From assembly GCF_030272615.1 (NCBI RefSeq), contig NC_081406.1, forward strand, positions 232,370,396-232,428,395: a stretch of DNA of 58,000 bases. The letters are read 5' to 3'. The notes below the pieces were generated by a model. That model ran no database searches and was not told the origin of the DNA. It saw only the letters and a program-made list of their open reading frames with translations. Positions 11,363 through 22,789 of the stretch are shown in pieces; position 1 is the stretch's first letter, and the number at the start of each line of letters is the position of its first letter. Position numbers and translations under genes: made by a program. This DNA is from Cryptomeria japonica (Eukaryota; Streptophyta; Pinopsida; Cupressales; Cupressaceae).

Positions 11363-12355
11363 TGGCTCTGGTTGATGAGAAAGAGGGTGCTCAACAATCA
11401 TTTGTGAAGTTCAAACCTAACAAAGGTTACATCAAGATAAATGAGAACATCAACACTCAAGTGGCAAGCACAACATCAGGTGTGGCCCCTTTATCTAAAT
11501 AATTTAGAAAAGAATTAATTCCTCTTTCTAAGTCTTTTCATAGTATAATATCGAGGTTGATTAATAATAATGCATTGAAACTTCATCCCATCAAGCTAGT
11601 TGACACAGTTTCTAAACCATTGCCACCCTACCATGATCCCAAAGTCATTTGTCAATACCATTGCCAACCTATCCATGATATTGAGAAATGTTATACGTTG
11701 AGGAATAAGATTAAAGACCATTGATACTAATACTATAATCATAGTTGGTGTGAATGACAAAGGAAACAAATTTGTAGCTCTCCCTAATCAAAATATCCAA
11801 ATATTCACCAATCCTTTGCCTTCTCACTCTACCAATGTTGTTGAGTCTAAGTCTCTTGCTTTTTCTCCCAATGACCTTGGTATGGAATCTAACAATGTTG
11901 TGAATATTATTGACAAACCTACACCTCTTAAAGACCTATTCGTTACTTTTAATCCTACTGAGATTATTGTTGCACCTCATGGCCTGTTATATATCACGAT
12001 GAAGATCAAAGATAAACTCTCACAAGGGGTGCTCATAAATCTAATATGTATGGTGAATATGATTACTAAAGAATATCTATATATCTTACAATTGCATCAA
12101 GTTACATATGATAAATTTAATGTTATAGTTAAGGTGTATGATGGTTTCTCTTGCCCTACTATTGGTTCTATTACTCTCCTTGTTGAGGTTGGTACTAAGA
12201 GATTAGATGTCACTTTTTCTATTATTCCTACATTGGATCAATTTTTTGTAAATTTGAGACATCCATGGTTATCTTCCACAAAAGCTATCCCTTCTACAAT
12301 CCATAACTGTTTGAAGTTCCCTAATAATGGCACTATCATAACAATTAATCATTAG
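11363..12355 (+). pseudogene. Gypsy gag zinc-finger and protease region (element J), broken
   Basis: The first part contains PPYHDPKVICQYH, then a Cys about 12 residues on (EKCYTLRNKI). This is the C-terminal gag finger typical of Tat/Athila-type gypsy elements. A stop at about 11722-11724 separates it from an ORF at 11750-12355 (201 codons) that ends with HPWLSSTKAIPSTIHNCLKF, matching the conserved block after the retropepsin fold in that group. The active-site region reads VLINLICM where an Asp-containing loop is expected, so catalysis would be lost. Coding stops near 12418, where H is inserted, and no reverse transcriptase of J lies in the window. Confidence 0.68.
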
Positions 12356-12418
12356 CCTTTACCATCCCAAAACAAAGCGTGGTAATTTCACTCTTGGTTA
12401 CTTTGGGCCTAAACAACC

Positions 12419-15400
12419 TGTTAGTGTTTCCAAGTGATATCTCAGAATTACCTCAGAATTACCCTTCTTCCTTGAATAGAATTTTGAGCTCATTGGCCAA
12501 TTGACGAGGGTTTCCTATAAACTAAGCAACCCTTCTACACTTTATGCTCTACAAAACCTAAGCGAGTAGACCTCTTGCAACATCTAAATTTAACACAATT
12601 AACAACAAATGCTACATATAACAGATAGCTCTCAGCTTGAATATCTAGAATATGACAAACACTATCCATAATTGGCTCTATTCTGGTTATATTTTGTTTA
12701 TGCACATCTGAGAGAAAAAATAATTATGAATAACTTATGAGAGAGGAAAGGGTTAAAAGAAAGATTAATTTTGAATAGAAAAGCTACCTGACATTGCATT
12801 AAGCTCCTAAATAGACTAGTGCTTATTCATGGGCCATGACACCAGACATACAACTGCAATAATCCTCCTAATAGCAAAATGACTCAAATTAGTAGATTCA
12901 ATACATGTTAATGCCTGACATTAATGAATCTTCTCTTATTCCCTTGAAATTCTACTCATAGATCCTTATTCTACTACTCTGTTCACAATAACATGCATAC
13001 AAAATTTAGTTCTTTCCTTGAAAGAAACCCATACACAGTCTACACAATTACAAGAAATCTATAATGTCAAATCTACATATCTTTGATATTAAAATAATAT
13101 GAAATCTGAAAGTACAATATGAAGACAACTTCATGACAATTTTCCTTGAATACAGAAACTAATTGACATTTGCTAAAAATTAGAAAATTATAACATGCAA
13201 CCTAATTTATGACTCAGAACAAGCATTTCCTATTTACATGCCTAAGATAATAAAAAATTAAGAACCTATACAAAAGAGAAAGAAGGAGAATAAATAGAAG
13301 AAGAAAGAGCTCCAAATTTAATCCATCTTTGCCACATGTCTCTTCTCAAATCTGATTTTCCAAGTAACACTTGTCCATCTTCTCTCCTCTCTTTGCAATT
13401 GAAAAATATTCTTTTTGATCTGCACTTTTTCCCTTATGTTTTGACTAAAAGTATTTGCCTGCTTTTATTTTCCAATTGAAAAGGCCCTTCTCAGGAAAAC
13501 ATTCCTTTACTTGATGAAAAACATTTCCCTTGTTGGAGATTCTCATATATTCCATTTTTACACTTTTTAACCCTCTCGTGAATGCAATTCACCCCTTATG
13601 GAAACAAAATTATTCACCCTTTGAGTTAAAAGAATCAATTACTGCATCCTCACTCTATAGTTGAATATACTTTCCTTTTGTCTTTTATTCTCTCATTTCA
13701 TTAAGTCTTTATGAAATAATATTCTACTTTCAACTAAAACATGAAGCCACATATTAAAACAATGACTCCTTGATTCATATATCTCTAGCACGTGAAAATC
13801 GTTACATTCATTTCACATTTATGTGAAAATACCTCGCCTTGGGTGAAAATATTTTACCTGTAACCTCTTAATATTCCTGGTCAAAATTTACCCCATTTTA
13901 TTTTATCCCTCAATTTCCTTGGACATTTCACACCCTTTCACAATTACATTTTCCTTATTACCCAAAATTTCAACCCACATTATCATTCTCCAACTATGGC
14001 ATTCCAAAAAACCATGATTCCTTGGGTCATCTTGTAAATTAGTTCACATTGCCTTCTATTTTACCTATGTTTTCAAATCCTGCATATATTTATGATAGTT
14101 GCATCTACAACATCAATTACAATTCCTCAATGCCTTAATAAATTTTGATACATTGTTCCAAAGATCACATTATGGCACTGGCAATAAGGAAGCGACAAAG
14201 GTTTTGGATTATGACTTCACATCTACCAACTGTATTCCCTGGAAAATTCCTCAAGCTTCCTCAAAACTGCATTTTATGTATTTCTACCAAGGCATTGTAA
14301 CTCACAATACTAACCATGGCCCCTTGTTACATGCTTTGTGGATGTCGATACCTGAGAAGGGGGCGAAATTTGGTATTACGCCTGCTAATAGAAATGCTTG
14401 CAGAATTTAAATGCCTACTCAACAAATGCATTCTGCACATTGCTTGATGGCGTGACATCCCATAAGACCATGTTGCCTATGATGAACAGTAATCACACCC
14501 TTTTATTTGCTTTGAAATTTTGAAGCCATAGAAAATACATTTCGTGCACATACTGTAGTCATAGCTTTTATGAGGAGACCTCGATTTGAGGTATTTTGAA
14601 CAACTCACATGCTATTTTAATGGTTCCCCATTTTCCTTTCATGCCTACCATGGCGTTGCAGCTACAACACTAAGCAATGTTCTTCAATGCCATAAAATCG
14701 ATGCCCAAATTTATTTCAATACTCATTTATCAACACTAGCAAGGATGAGCATGGAATTTGGTGATATATTTGCCAAGTATATTTGTTTAAGTTTCAAAAG
14801 CCTTTTCAACATATATTCATATTTCGCAGGAGTCATTGTATTTCTGAGATGTTATCTCTTTGAGGAATTTTAAAAGAGTTCACACCTTGCATACAGTCCG
14901 CTGCAACGAAGCTATCGATCCTTCATAACTTGATGAATTTCCACATCTTGGCCCATGACTCGCTTTATTGACTGAGGCATGAAAGACGTTGCCAAAGGTC
15001 ATGGTATTTGGTGTTGTACGTACAAATTGCATTTTCTTTGAAATTTATAAAGCTTCCGCAGCCAAGACTGCACAATTCCTGCAATTATGGTGTCCATGAA
15101 ATAATAAGAGAAAAAACCTAATGCATACCTTTACATGAATTTGTAATGGGCCCCACCATTAATGCAATTGAATTCTGAAACCATATTTGAACGCATCTAG
15201 GAACAATCTCCTCTTTGTGACCTCTATCACTTCTTCACAATGAACAAAGCAGTCCAAGTAACCTCAAAAAATCCCCTTAAAAACTGACCAAAATGCATCA
15301 TAAGACCCTAAAAACGGGCAATCATGTAGATTGATATACAAAGAATCATCCTGAAAAATGGATTCTCTTGACGCTTCCTGGAGTGAAATATTTTAATCAC

Positions 15401-16124
15401 CAAAGATGACAACTTAGTTGTTTCTGCTTTACAACTTGTCAAAACCCTCTTCAAACCCTGTTTCAAATCCATTTTGAAAAAATAGCTAATGACATCATGA
15501 GGGTCTGGAAACCTGCATACAAGCTCATTTAGATGCATGGAATCATAAGAACCAATTGGTTTGATAAAATAATCATCTGTGAGTGAGATATAAATGCTCA
15601 AAGTGAGCTCTGCTAAAACACTTTGCATTGAGCAATCGACAAAACATAACACATTACAAAAGATTTGGGATTGGCAAATATGTCAAACGAGGTCATGGGG
15701 ATCTGCAAATGGGTAGAGGGGCACACAAAATTGCAGGGAACATAGAGGAACAATTTTTTTATTATGAAAACCAATTGAGTGCGAAATGTGAGCCTCCAAA
15801 GTAGGCTACTTACTATTTTTTCAAAATGTTTGCCGAATAGTACGGCCAAGAACGTCGAATATAGTGAACCCTTGTTGACCTCTCAAATCAAGTGCTTTAA
15901 AAATGCATCCAATCTGATTCTAGGATGTTGTAACATGAGAAATATGCTTACTGATAAGAGAGAACACATCCCCAAAAGCATTTTACATAATACTCATCGC
16001 GCTCAAATTTGTAGCTCTGCAAAGTGAGCTACTTGGGTAAGATTTTTGAGTTGCTTTTCTGAGTGATATGAGAATTTTTTTAAGTGGGTCCTCAAAATTT
16101 AGCCAAATTTTTGAGGTCACAACA
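12419..16124 (-). repeat. LTR 1 of array H
   Basis: 3,706 bp, TGTTAGTGTTTCC at the left and GAGGTCACAACA at the right on the + strand. It aligns along its whole length with LTR 2 and, up to the G insertion, with LTR 3. Short ORFs such as 14099-14410, 14586-14873 and 15308-15652 also occur in the other LTR copies but with stops in different places, so I do not call them genes. Confidence 0.85.
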
Positions 16125-17268
16125 GTGGCTCTAGTTGGGGATGTATGCCCCTTGTGGGCATGACAAGAATCCAGATCTCTGGTTCAAGGCAGACCATGTG
16201 CATACTCGATTGGGCTCAAAATCACTGTATGTTAAATTCTGGAAAATTGACATCAATATTCACTGGGTGGCCCTGAGCTATCAAACGTGTAAAACCAAAA
16301 TTGTCCTCTATCCAAGGTATGATTCTCATCTAATTGCACCATGCCCAATCTGAAAGTATCATTCATGAACATTTGCTCATACACATTACAAATGGCACCA
16401 TTCATCCACCTACCGTACTTATCATTGTTAGCACATTCAACTTCAATGGGTGTTTAAAAATTGTGCACATATTGAAATATATCATTATATGAGATATACT
16501 TTTCATACCAACAAGTCCATGCACATTCATACTTAGTGTGGTGTTCTTCATTTCTATTAGCAATATCATGCCTTATGAAATTTTCATCTAGCTGATTTGA
16601 AAAGTTAAATCATTAAAGTTCCACCACATGAATAGGATCATCAGGCTTTACCTCATTAAATTCATCCTTGTTCGCTCCATCTCGCGAGCATACTCATTAT
16701 TGATCCTATTTCCTTCATACAAACCATCTTTGACAAGGTTGCATACATCTTCTTGGTCAACACCAAGACATCCATCACTGTGAAAACTATGTAGTCAAGC
16801 TTGTATGCATTATGCTTATCTCTATAAGATTCAGTACCACAATCATGATCAAAATCATAAAAAATTGACAGATTTGACATGTCAATTTCATCAACATCGT
16901 TATCCCTTTCACACAATGAGATAACATTTCCACCATCTGAAAATGCCTCATCCTCATACAATGAATTTGCAAAGTGATGAGAATTTTCTTCAATTGCTAC
17001 ATGGAAGAACATTTTCTAACTTTCCTCTAATGTTTCATCATATAAAGGATTTGTAAAAATCTGAAAATCATTTTCAGATTCATTTGAGCAATGTATCAAT
17101 TGATCCTCCTTCATAGTCTCTTCATACATTGGATTTGAGAAACCTTTGAAATGATTTTTAGGTGGGTATACAATTTCTACTTGTTTGTCACAACAAATGT
17201 CCTCTCTTATATTAGACACCATCTCTTCTTGGAATGCATTCACTTCAATTAGTTTGTCACCTTGAGTG
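16125..17268 (-). pseudogene. H internal region 1, 3' part: acidic reading frame with NPxYxE-like repeats
   Basis: Read on the - strand, two in-frame stretches (17268-17016 and 17012-16662) form one acidic frame broken by a stop at 17016. It repeats a short unit: FSNPMYEETMKE, FTNPLYDETLEES and FANSLYEDEAF. The matching frame in H copy 2 lies at 46419-47000. The stretch lies downstream of gag, where pol would be expected, but shows no pol motif. Its function is unknown. Sequence from 16125 to 16640 has no supported gene, and it ends at the H LTR. Confidence 0.5.
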
Positions 17269-18155
17269 TGTAAATGTTGTTCAATTCTCAATTCAATATG
17301 AAAGATATATTCTAGTTATATTTTATTGATCTATGTATTGTCTACTTATATGATAAATCTGATTGTCTACTTTTGTATGGCAGGTGAGAGGAACATTTTA
17401 TAATTTCTATGTCCTTTTTCTTAAATGCCATATGATATATATATGAGAGGGGAGGATCAAGCAGTGCCTTGACCAGTCATGTCTTGTGGACATGACCGAT
17501 CAAGACACTACTTGATCACACCCTTTGGTATGTAATATCAACCGGTGTTAAATATATTTGTCAGCCCGATATTAATCGGTGATCACATAACACATAACAT
17601 ATTTGCCAACCCGATACTAATTGAGACTTACGTAACATGTTTAACCGATATGCCAATCGGTATTAATTATGGCATTTGGTATTGCAAGGTAATGGAAGTG
17701 AATCGGTGTCTATGTTAACAAACACTGATCACTTAACTAATGATTATATTCATTAACCATTGATTGGTGCATATTATATTTGAAGTCATACTGATCGGTA
17801 TATGGTTATATTAATGCTTCGAATATTTTCCTTAACACCTGATATCAATCAGTGTGAGTTTATTACATCTCCCAGATAACAAGCGGTTCAAGCATAATAA
17901 TTAAATACTAATTGATGTTCAGTTTACCGATAATCATCAAATTGGTTTTGCGATGGTTATCCTGATTTGCTAATCGGTGAATGCAACTAATATAATAGGT
18001 TATCACATCGGAATTCTATATAAATAAAGAATGGTTATCAATTGAGGGCATGATGATATTCATTTGAATAATCGATAGTATAAATGATTGAATGACAGAC
18101 TTCATTTATCTCTCATTCAATCATTTATCTTACCGAAGCTATCTATGCATTAACA
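17269..18155 (-). repeat. 3' LTR of element E
   Basis: 887 bp. It differs from the 5' copy mainly by a short (TA)n tract and scattered substitutions (roughly 93% identity over a 95-bp stretch compared by eye). It contains the large hairpin at 17455-17517 and many AATCGGT/ACCGATT motifs. Confidence 0.88.
17455..17517. repeat. 63-bp near-perfect hairpin in the E 3' LTR
   Basis: Two 29-base arms, beginning GATCAAGCAGTG and ending CACTACTTGATC, surround a 5-base loop. A few mismatches occur. The same hairpin is kept in the other LTR at 22084-22146. Confidence 0.85.
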
Positions 18156-18240
18156 CTCCCTCTTAGCTAGGTAAGATAAAAGCAAACAATAAATTCAAGC
18201 ATCACAATTCAAATCATAGTTAGCATTCTCCACTCAATCT

Positions 18241-18640
18241 AACACTCTAGAAAATTATATCACCTAATCACATGATATAACCTAAACATGTGATACAAAT
18301 GTCCATCACATAAATCTTATGATGATAGGATATCACCTAAGCATGTGATATCAGTATTGTCTAAACATGCAATCCTTAAGGATAATCATAAATTCTCATC
18401 TTATCCAAGTTGTGGTATGTGAAAAAACACCTTATACAAATGTCATATCACCTAATCACATGATATGACGTATCACCTAGACACATGATACAAATGCCCA
18501 TCACGTCAATCTTGTGATGATAAGATATCACCAAGCACGTGATATCAGTATTGCCTAAACACGCAATACTTAAGGATAATCATATGAGAAAGATTTAAAT
18601 TCTCATCTTATCCAAGTTGTGGTATGTGCACAAACACTTC
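18241..18640. repeat. Two-copy tandem repeat of about 209 bp in E
   Basis: The block ending AAATTCTCATCTTATCCAAG near 18410 is repeated near 18618. The second copy again contains the phrases 'tatcacctaatcacatgata' and 'gatatcagtattg'. It lies just inside the 3' LTR of E, in the 3' untranslated region. Confidence 0.8.
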
Positions 18641-18840
18641 ATATGAATGTTTTACCACAACACAATCATGGCTTCATCCATGATCCACCAGAGATCCACC
18701 ATGATAACTGGTTTGGACATTATAAGATCGTCACCTTATAATGTCTCCATACAAGTATTCATTATCTTGAGAGATCGTCACCTCTTAGATATGAACCTAG
18801 GGGATAAAATCCAAAAAATATCCTGTCATGACAAAGAAGT

Positions 18841-19032
18841 TTACACATTAAACATGCAAATATAGATTACAAAGCAAATTACCTTTCTATCATACCTAAA
18901 CCTTTTCCTGAAGTGATCAACCTTCACTCTGAAAGAGGTTTGGTTAGAATATCTGCAGTTTGATCTCCAAGGGAAAACCCTCCTACTCGAGGGAGAAACA
19001 CCCAACATAAAAATGTCTTCTTTATATATCAA
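18841..19032 (-). pseudogene. Remnant of copia RNase H C-terminus (element E)
   Basis: On the - strand, near 18965-18880, the sequence reads ADILTKPLS and then, after a frame change, KVDHFRKRFRYDRK. This is the conserved end of copia polyproteins, just after RNase H. No upstream RNase H, reverse transcriptase or integrase is left in E. The remnant shows that E derives from a full copia element and fixes its orientation. Confidence 0.7.
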
Positions 19033-19319
19033 ATATGTCTAGCAATAATGCAAGATATAGGCCCAATATATATTGCTTCACTCCTTGAAGCAAATTTCAC
19101 AAGAACAAATCCGATTGGCCTTCTTCATAGGATAGATCTGCTCTAAATAATATATAAGCTTCTCTTCACATAAATTGAATGGATCAGAGAATGAGTTTGC
19201 ATCTTCTATATATATGAGGGAGGCACCCTTTCACAAGGGGTTGGTCCTCAATGACACCATCTGTCTCTTCATGAGGGTGGCCACTACAAAATCAACACTC
19301 CCTCTTAGCTAGGGAGGAA

Positions 19320-19550
19320 TCCTTGTTAATAATATAGTTATGAAATGACATCCACCATGGCTACTCCTAGAGGGTGGAACATGATTCATCATGATACCCA
19401 ACATGATGTCATTCATCATGGCTATTCCTAGAGGGTGGAACATGGGCCTTCTCCTCAAACTTCACCCTCACAGAGAAGAGTGTATTAACAAGGGCTTGCT
19501 CCTCAAACTTCTCTCTCATAGAGAAGAATGCATTAAACATATCTTCTTGA
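19320..19550. repeat. Short imperfect direct repeats in E
   Basis: CATGGCTACTCCTAGAGGGTGGAACATG-like and CTCCTCAAACTTC..CTCTCATAGAGAAGA-like blocks each occur twice, about 60 bp apart. No gene is supported here. Confidence 0.5.
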
Positions 19551-19556
19551 TGGTGT

Positions 19557-19852
19557 GGCTCCCTCTGAGACTGATATCAACCTTCTGACCTCCTTGTCTA
19601 AGGTTTCTTCTGATGAAATGTTAGACTCCCTTTGAATCTGATAGCAGCTGTCTGACCTCATTGTCTAAGGTTGCTTCTGATGAAATGTTAGACTCCCTCT
19701 GAATCTGATATCAACCATCTGACCTCCTTGTCTAAGGTTGCTTCTGATGAAATGTTAGACTCCCTCTGAATTTGATATCAACCATCTAACCTCCTTGTCT
19801 AAGGTTGCTTCTAATGAAATGTTAGACTCCCTCTGAATCTGATATCAACTCA
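19557..19852. repeat. 67-bp tandem minisatellite, about 4.4 copies (element E)
   Basis: The unit starting GACTCCCTCTGAATCTGATA recurs at 19624, 19691, 19758 and 19825, exactly 67 bp apart, with a diverged copy before 19624. 67 is not a multiple of three, and no protein repeat results. Confidence 0.9.
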
Positions 19853-19925
19853 GTCCTATGACTGCAAGCATCGAGTTCTTTCTCGCTTGAATGAAATCTC
19901 TTATGCTTCTTGGTCTGTCCTTTCT

Positions 19926-20401
19926 TTATCTCGAAAGATCACCAGCAAAACATGACTTATGGAACTCTGGTATGTACTTAGCAAATTCACCACTAGTAGC
20001 ATAAACAAGAGCCCCTATGGTCAACATTGCTTCCTCATGGACTGTTGTACTTTTGCAGGCAAATACTTGTTTATAGATGGAAATGTGAAATCTCAGAATC
20101 TCCACTAAAGTCCCCTCCATATTATTGGACTGAATTCTTCATCACAAATAGTACATCAAAACTCTATAGCCTAAAGAGAAACAAGCTCTTCATCACTTTT
20201 AACTGCTTTTGTTGTGATTCCAAAGAAGTCCTGCATGTAAGGGGCAAGTTTCTCATAGTACATTGAAGAAATTGAAACAAGACATTCAAATGCAGCTTGT
20301 CGTGTGTGGACACCTACTGACAATGTTTGATTCACAAATAACACGCATAATGTAATTGCATGAATTAATAACAACATATGAAATTCATGACCATTAATCA
20401 A
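19926..20401 (-). pseudogene. Captured importin subunit beta fragment (element E)
   Basis: Reading on the - strand, 20401-20171 ends with RQAAFECLVSISSMYYEKLA and KAVKSDEELVSL. About 20170-20080 gives pieces resembling AIEF..ICDEE and, in another frame, YGGDFSGDS. Then 20060-19960 gives FACKSTTVHEEAMLTIGAL followed by FAKYIPEF. All match HEAT-repeat segments of importin-beta, the nuclear import receptor that binds importin-alpha and Ran. The pieces are in gene order, but a large middle part is missing, and stops and frameshifts break them. Sequence just before RQAAFEC looks like the end of an intron (..TTGTCAG), which would suggest capture from genomic DNA. It is a non-functional passenger. 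Confidence 0.82.
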
Positions 20402-20523
20402 TCATGGATTACTTATCTCTTTGTTTATTAGTCTTCCTCACAATCCAACAATTGTTCATTCTTGATTCTTTGCACTTGAAGATTTAGATCTCATTTGATG
20501 GTTTCTCTTTGATACACATACTT

Positions 20524-20799
20524 TTAGTTGTTGTGTTCATCTGACATAACTAGGATCTGTGAGATGTTGAGCCCATATGCCACGTACACGACACTCAGCA
20601 GTATCAATGTGGCATCGATCTTCCTCAATAATCTTCCCAGCCATGCATTCAAATGAAGACCCTTCTCTGCAAATTTGTACATGCTATGGAAAGAGAGTAT
20701 CGAATTGGTTTTGTCTACAGTAAGACCATCGTTTCTCATGTCTCTCTCTGACTGGAAAATATATGAGTATTGTTTCCAATGTTGTGGCGCTAGCACCAA
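20524..20799 (-). other. Unrecognised ORF in element E
   Basis: A 91-codon frame with a hydrophobic stretch (LILLSVVYVAYGLNIS) preceded by RLLRKIDA. The arrangement resembles the first membrane segment of a transporter, but it is too short to name. It lies between the importin and ankyrin fragments, so it may be a third captured piece. Confidence 0.3.
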
Positions 20800-20954
20800 A
20801 CAACATTAAAGATAAACCTTAATGCCCAATTCAATAGATGGAACTATTAATCACAAAACTTGCTAAGTGATTCGATACGTAGACAATCCATCAGATCTAT
20901 GTTAGATCGAGATATTTCCGCCTCCCTTGAACTTTCGTTGTTGATCAATTTTTT

Positions 20955-21165
20955 TTTTTCTTATTACTACAACAATTTGTTCTAGTTTCATAAAGACATT
21001 TGTGACTGCATCTTGTCTACATGTAATTGCATTGTCCAGTGGTGTCTATTTCCAGTCATCTTGAATGTCTACTTCGGCTCCTTTCTCAAAAGCAAATGAA
21101 ATGTATTTGCGTGACCCTACCGAGAAAACAAGATGAAGAGAAGTCTCTCCACATTGCATTGCTTT
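20955..21165 (-). pseudogene. Captured ankyrin-repeat gene fragment (element E)
   Basis: On the - strand the sequence reads CGETSLHLVFS, then KGAEVDIQDDWK, a stop, and TPLDNAIT. These are the helix and beta-turn signatures of one complete ankyrin repeat and the start of the next. Ankyrin repeats mediate protein-protein contacts. The parent gene cannot be named from one and a half repeats. The upstream frame 21400-21086 probably belongs to the same gene but is shifted. At least one stop breaks it. Confidence 0.68.
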
Positions 21166-21169
21166 GTAG

Positions 21170-21853
21170 TGTCTGCTTGGAACATGGAAGATCATCTCTC
21201 CCGCATTTTGATGCTACATACTCTATCATCTTTGTAGTGCAACTATATCCGTAACTGTGCTCATGGGGTGTGTCTACTATGTCATCGCCTCTACAAAAAC
21301 AGCCTGCAATAATATCCATCAACTTATGTATCATTACCCTATGAATGTGATAGACCTCTTCACGCAGCATGTTCGAACCCATCCTCATACAGAATGACAC
21401 TTAACAAGATAATCTTGTCTGATGATAACAAGGCACTGCGAATAAGTGTTCATCCAGAGTGCACTGGTTACTCTTGTGATTTTATGGATAGTTAGAGACA
21501 CATATCGAACATCAAACTTTGACTTGCAACCTTCCTTATTGCCTTGTTCGATTTACAAAGAATCTCTCCCTGGTGATTCCACAAAGAACTTGGCTCTTAA
21601 TGTGTAAACTACAGTTGATTCCCTGAGAGTAGAGTTGATCTTCTTTAATATCCAAATTTCATTAGAATAGGCAATCGGGATATCCAAATCACCACGCTCA
21701 AAGAAGTTCCGACCTAGACGAGGAGTTGTCTGATTGCTTCAACAAATCTGATAGGATCTTCAAATCTGATGGCGCTACCCATTAGAAGAATTTGATGTTG
21801 AATATATGCTTGTTTGAATTTTCCACAAAATTGAACAGCCTCAGGTTTGATTT
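21170..21853 (-). other. 5' part of E internal region, unidentified
   Basis: Read from the primer site leftward, short frames (for example one starting MGSAIRFEDPIRF near 21780) give no recognisable domain. It could be leader sequence plus further captured sequence. No copia gag is present. Confidence 0.35.
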
Positions 21854-21871
21854 AACCTGGCTCTGATACCA
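21854..21871 (-). promoter_or_regulatory. Primer binding site of element E
   Basis: The reverse complement reads TGGTATCAGAGCCAGGTT, a full-length match to the 3' end of plant initiator tRNA-Met. It directly borders the 5' LTR at 21872 and proves the - orientation. Confidence 0.94.
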
Positions 21872-22035
21872 TGTAAATGTTGTTCAATTCTCAATTCAAT
21901 ATGCAAGATATATTATAGTTATATTTTATTGATCTATGTATTGTCTACTTATATGATAAATCTGATTGTCTACTTTTGTATGGCAGGTGAGAGGAGCATT
22001 TTATAATTTCTATGTCCTTTTTCTTAAATGCCATA

Positions 22036-22078
<43 letters not shown>

Positions 22079-22784
22079 GGGAGGATCAAGTAGTGCCTTG
22101 ACCGGTCATGTCTTATGGACATGACCGATCAAGACACTACTTGATCGTACCCTTTGGTATATAATATCAATCGGTGTTAAACATATTTGTCAGCCCGATA
22201 TTAATTGGTGATCACATAACACATAACATATTTGCCAACTTGATACTAATCGAGACTTATGTAACATTTTTAACCGATATGCCAATCGGTATTAATTACG
22301 GCGTTTGGTATTGCAAGGTAACGGAAGTGAATCGGTGTCTATGTTAACAGACACCGATCACTTAACTAATGATTATATTCATTAACCATTGATCGGTGCA
22401 TATTATATTCGAAGTCATACTGATCGGTAAATGGTTATATTAATGCTTCGAATGTTTTCCTTAACACCCGATATCAATCGGTGTGAGTTTATTACATCTC
22501 CCAGATAACAAGCGGTTCAAGCATAATCATTAAATACTAATTGATGTTCAGTTTACCAATAATCATCAAATCGGTTTTGCGATGGTTATCCTAATTTGCT
22601 AATCGGTGAATGCAACTAATATAATAGGTTATCACATCAGAATTCTATATAAATAAAGAATGGTTATCAATTGAGGGCATGATGATATTCATTTGAATAA
22701 TCGATAGGATAAATGATTGAATGTGAGACTTCATTTATCTCTCATTCAATCATTTATCTTACCGAAGCTATCTATGCATTAACA
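21872..22784 (-). repeat. 5' LTR of element E
   Basis: 913 bp. The extra length over the 3' LTR comes from a longer (TA)n tract at about 22037-22072. It carries the hairpin at 22084-22146 and a smaller perfect palindrome with 10-base arms, ATCGGTGTCT..AGACACCGAT, near 22332-22360. Confidence 0.88.
22084..22146. repeat. 63-bp near-perfect hairpin in the E 5' LTR
   Basis: 29-base arms from GATCAAGTAGTG to CACTACTTGATC with about two mismatches and loop TTATG. It is the equivalent of 17455-17517. Confidence 0.87.
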
Positions 22785-22789
22785 GAGTG

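Larger units (their letters stand above)
17269..22784 (-). mobile_element. Copia-type element E carrying host-gene fragments
   Basis: LTRs at 17269-18155 (3') and 21872-22784 (5') start TGTTAATGCATAG and end CATTTACA in element orientation. The target duplication GAGTG is perfect (17264-17268 and 22785-22789), and H copy 2 at 47195 shows the empty site. The primer site at 21854-21871 matches initiator tRNA-Met, and a purine tract (AAGAGGGAG) borders the 3' LTR. The 3.7-kb internal region keeps only the end of copia RNase H, near 18890-18960. The rest holds pieces of an importin-beta and an ankyrin-repeat gene plus minisatellites, so E cannot move by itself. Confidence 0.88.

Noticed and set aside
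14099-14873. Repeated ORFs in the H LTRs as a possible LTR-encoded gene
   Set aside because: The matching stretches in LTR 2 and LTR 3 have stops and shifts at different places, and no domain is visible.
19557-19852. 67-bp regular repeats as a CRISPR-like array
   Set aside because: The units abut without unique spacers, and the setting is a plant retroelement. It is a minisatellite.
20524-20799. Transporter gene fragment in E
   Set aside because: One hydrophobic stretch and RLLRKID are not enough to name a transporter, so I list it only as an unrecognised ORF.
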